Positions 63,608 through 64,000 of a stretch of 64,000 nucleotides of DNA are shown here, piece by piece. The notes below the pieces were generated by a model, which was not told the origin of the DNA, did no database searches, and saw only the letters and a list, made by a program, of their open reading frames with translations. Position numbers and translations under genes: made by a program. This DNA is from Paludisphaera soli (GTDB taxonomy: Bacteria; Planctomycetota; Planctomycetia; Isosphaerales; Isosphaeraceae): positions 1-64,000 of the forward strand of contig NZ_JAALJI010000011.1 of the NCBI RefSeq assembly GCF_011064595.1, written 5' to 3'. Position 1 is the stretch's first letter, and the number at the start of each line of letters is the position of its first letter.

Positions 63608-64000
63608 TCAGAGGGCGAACGACAGCCGGCGGCGGAATTCGGAGGTCAGCTCGGAATCCGGCGGGAGGAGCTGGAAGACGGCGATCATCAGCTTGCGGGC
63701 CTCCTCGCCGGTCCCCTTGCGGTCGGTCTCGACGAGGTCCAGGGCGATCGTCAGGGCTTCCTCGGACTGGCCGGCGGCGGCGAGGGACTCGGCCAGCCGG
63801 AGGCGGAGCGTCTTGTCCCCCGGCGCGGCGTCGGCCGCGGCGCGGGCGGTGGCGACGTCAGAGGCGCCCTCGGACTGGGCCTTCAGGACCAGCTCGGCCT
63901 TGAGCTTCTCCCCCTCGGGTTCCAGGAACCCCCGGCGCTCCAGCTCCAGGACGACGGCCTGGGCCTCGTCGATCCGGCCGGCGGCGAGCGCCAGCCTCCC
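63608..64000 (-). CDS. CnoX-like thioredoxin/TPR co-chaperone (partial, 5' end outside window)
   Basis: The visible 130 C-terminal residues are a helical TPR-like region, starting LALAAGRIDEAQAVVLELER and ending VFQLLPPDSELTSEFRRRLS. The closing pattern (DRKGTGEEARKLMIAVFQLL, PPDSELTSEFRRRLSFAL) is typical of YbbN/CnoX proteins, which carry a thioredoxin domain at the N-terminus and protect proteins from oxidative damage. The N-terminal thioredoxin part and its CxxC status lie beyond the window edge. Stop TGA at 63608-63610. Confidence 0.85.
   Translation of the reverse strand, partial: GRLALAAGRIDEAQAVVLELERRGFLEPEGEKLKAELVLKAQSEGASDVATARAAADAAPGDKTLRLRLAESLAAAGQSEEALTIALDLVETDRKGTGEEARKLMIAVFQLLPPDSELTSEFRRRLSFAL

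Overview
The window looks like chromosomal DNA from a very GC-rich planctomycete, most likely family Isosphaeraceae (Paludisphaera/Singulisphaera-like). This is inferred from family content. There are three DUF1559 pseudopilin-like proteins with the H-X9-DG C-terminal motif, a PSD1 cytochrome (PSCyt1/DUF1549/LamG/DUF1553) with a DUF1501 partner, several secreted proteins with an N-terminal LEPR-XLL-like tag, a HAF-repeat PEP-CTERM-type protein, a membrane-anchored ECF-type sigma factor, and a GxGYxYP protein. No rRNA, tRNA, CRISPR array, prophage or insertion-sequence transposase was seen. Genes are densely packed on both strands. Because of the GC bias, many long antisense open frames are shadows and are left out.

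Region by region. 1-8.4 kb: the N-terminal part of a large surface protein, a GNAT acetyltransferase, a PhoU-like regulator, a TPR protein with a long Ala/Pro-rich spacer, and guaB. 8.7-13.6 kb: a HAF-repeat protein, a secreted unknown, a small membrane protein and a P1B-type metal ATPase. 13.7-18.3 kb: a class C beta-lactamase-like serine hydrolase, a GxGYxYP protein that seems to start at CTG, and a HisC-like aminotransferase overlapping it. 18.6-23.7 kb: two tandem paralogous metalloproteases, each ending in seven 37-residue tryptophan repeats. 23.8-33.2 kb: a propeller/di-haem c protein, an orphan HlyD-type adaptor, an alpha/beta hydrolase, a GH127 enzyme, and a DUF1559 protein with a lipoprotein. 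33.3-41.6 kb: a CvpA-like protein, a second DUF1559, an esterase, a CxxC/DUF2243 pair, a divergent SDR/TetR pair with two visible operators, and membrane proteins. 41.6-51.1 kb: DUF1501 and PSD1, a phosphodiesterase-like protein, and a sigma factor whose reading frame breaks just before an HlyD-like domain. 51.3-64 kb: a third DUF1559, a ceramidase-like protein, an ectonucleotide-pyrophosphatase-like enzyme, an M61 peptidase, an epoxide-hydrolase-like enzyme, a glycosidase-like secreted protein, DUF1572, TPR, rpe, and the end of a CnoX-like thioredoxin.

Taken together, much of the window encodes exported hydrolases and envelope proteins for breakdown of polysaccharide, sphingolipid, phosphoester and protein. 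A few housekeeping genes (guaB, rpe, phoU-like, CnoX-like) are interspersed. A family of paired inverted intergenic repeats is scattered through at least six intergenic spaces.

The most notable items are the apparent sigma-factor/HlyD fusion broken by a one-base frameshift, the tandem protease-propeller pair with an atypical zinc motif, the TetR double operator, the CTG start, and the repeat families.
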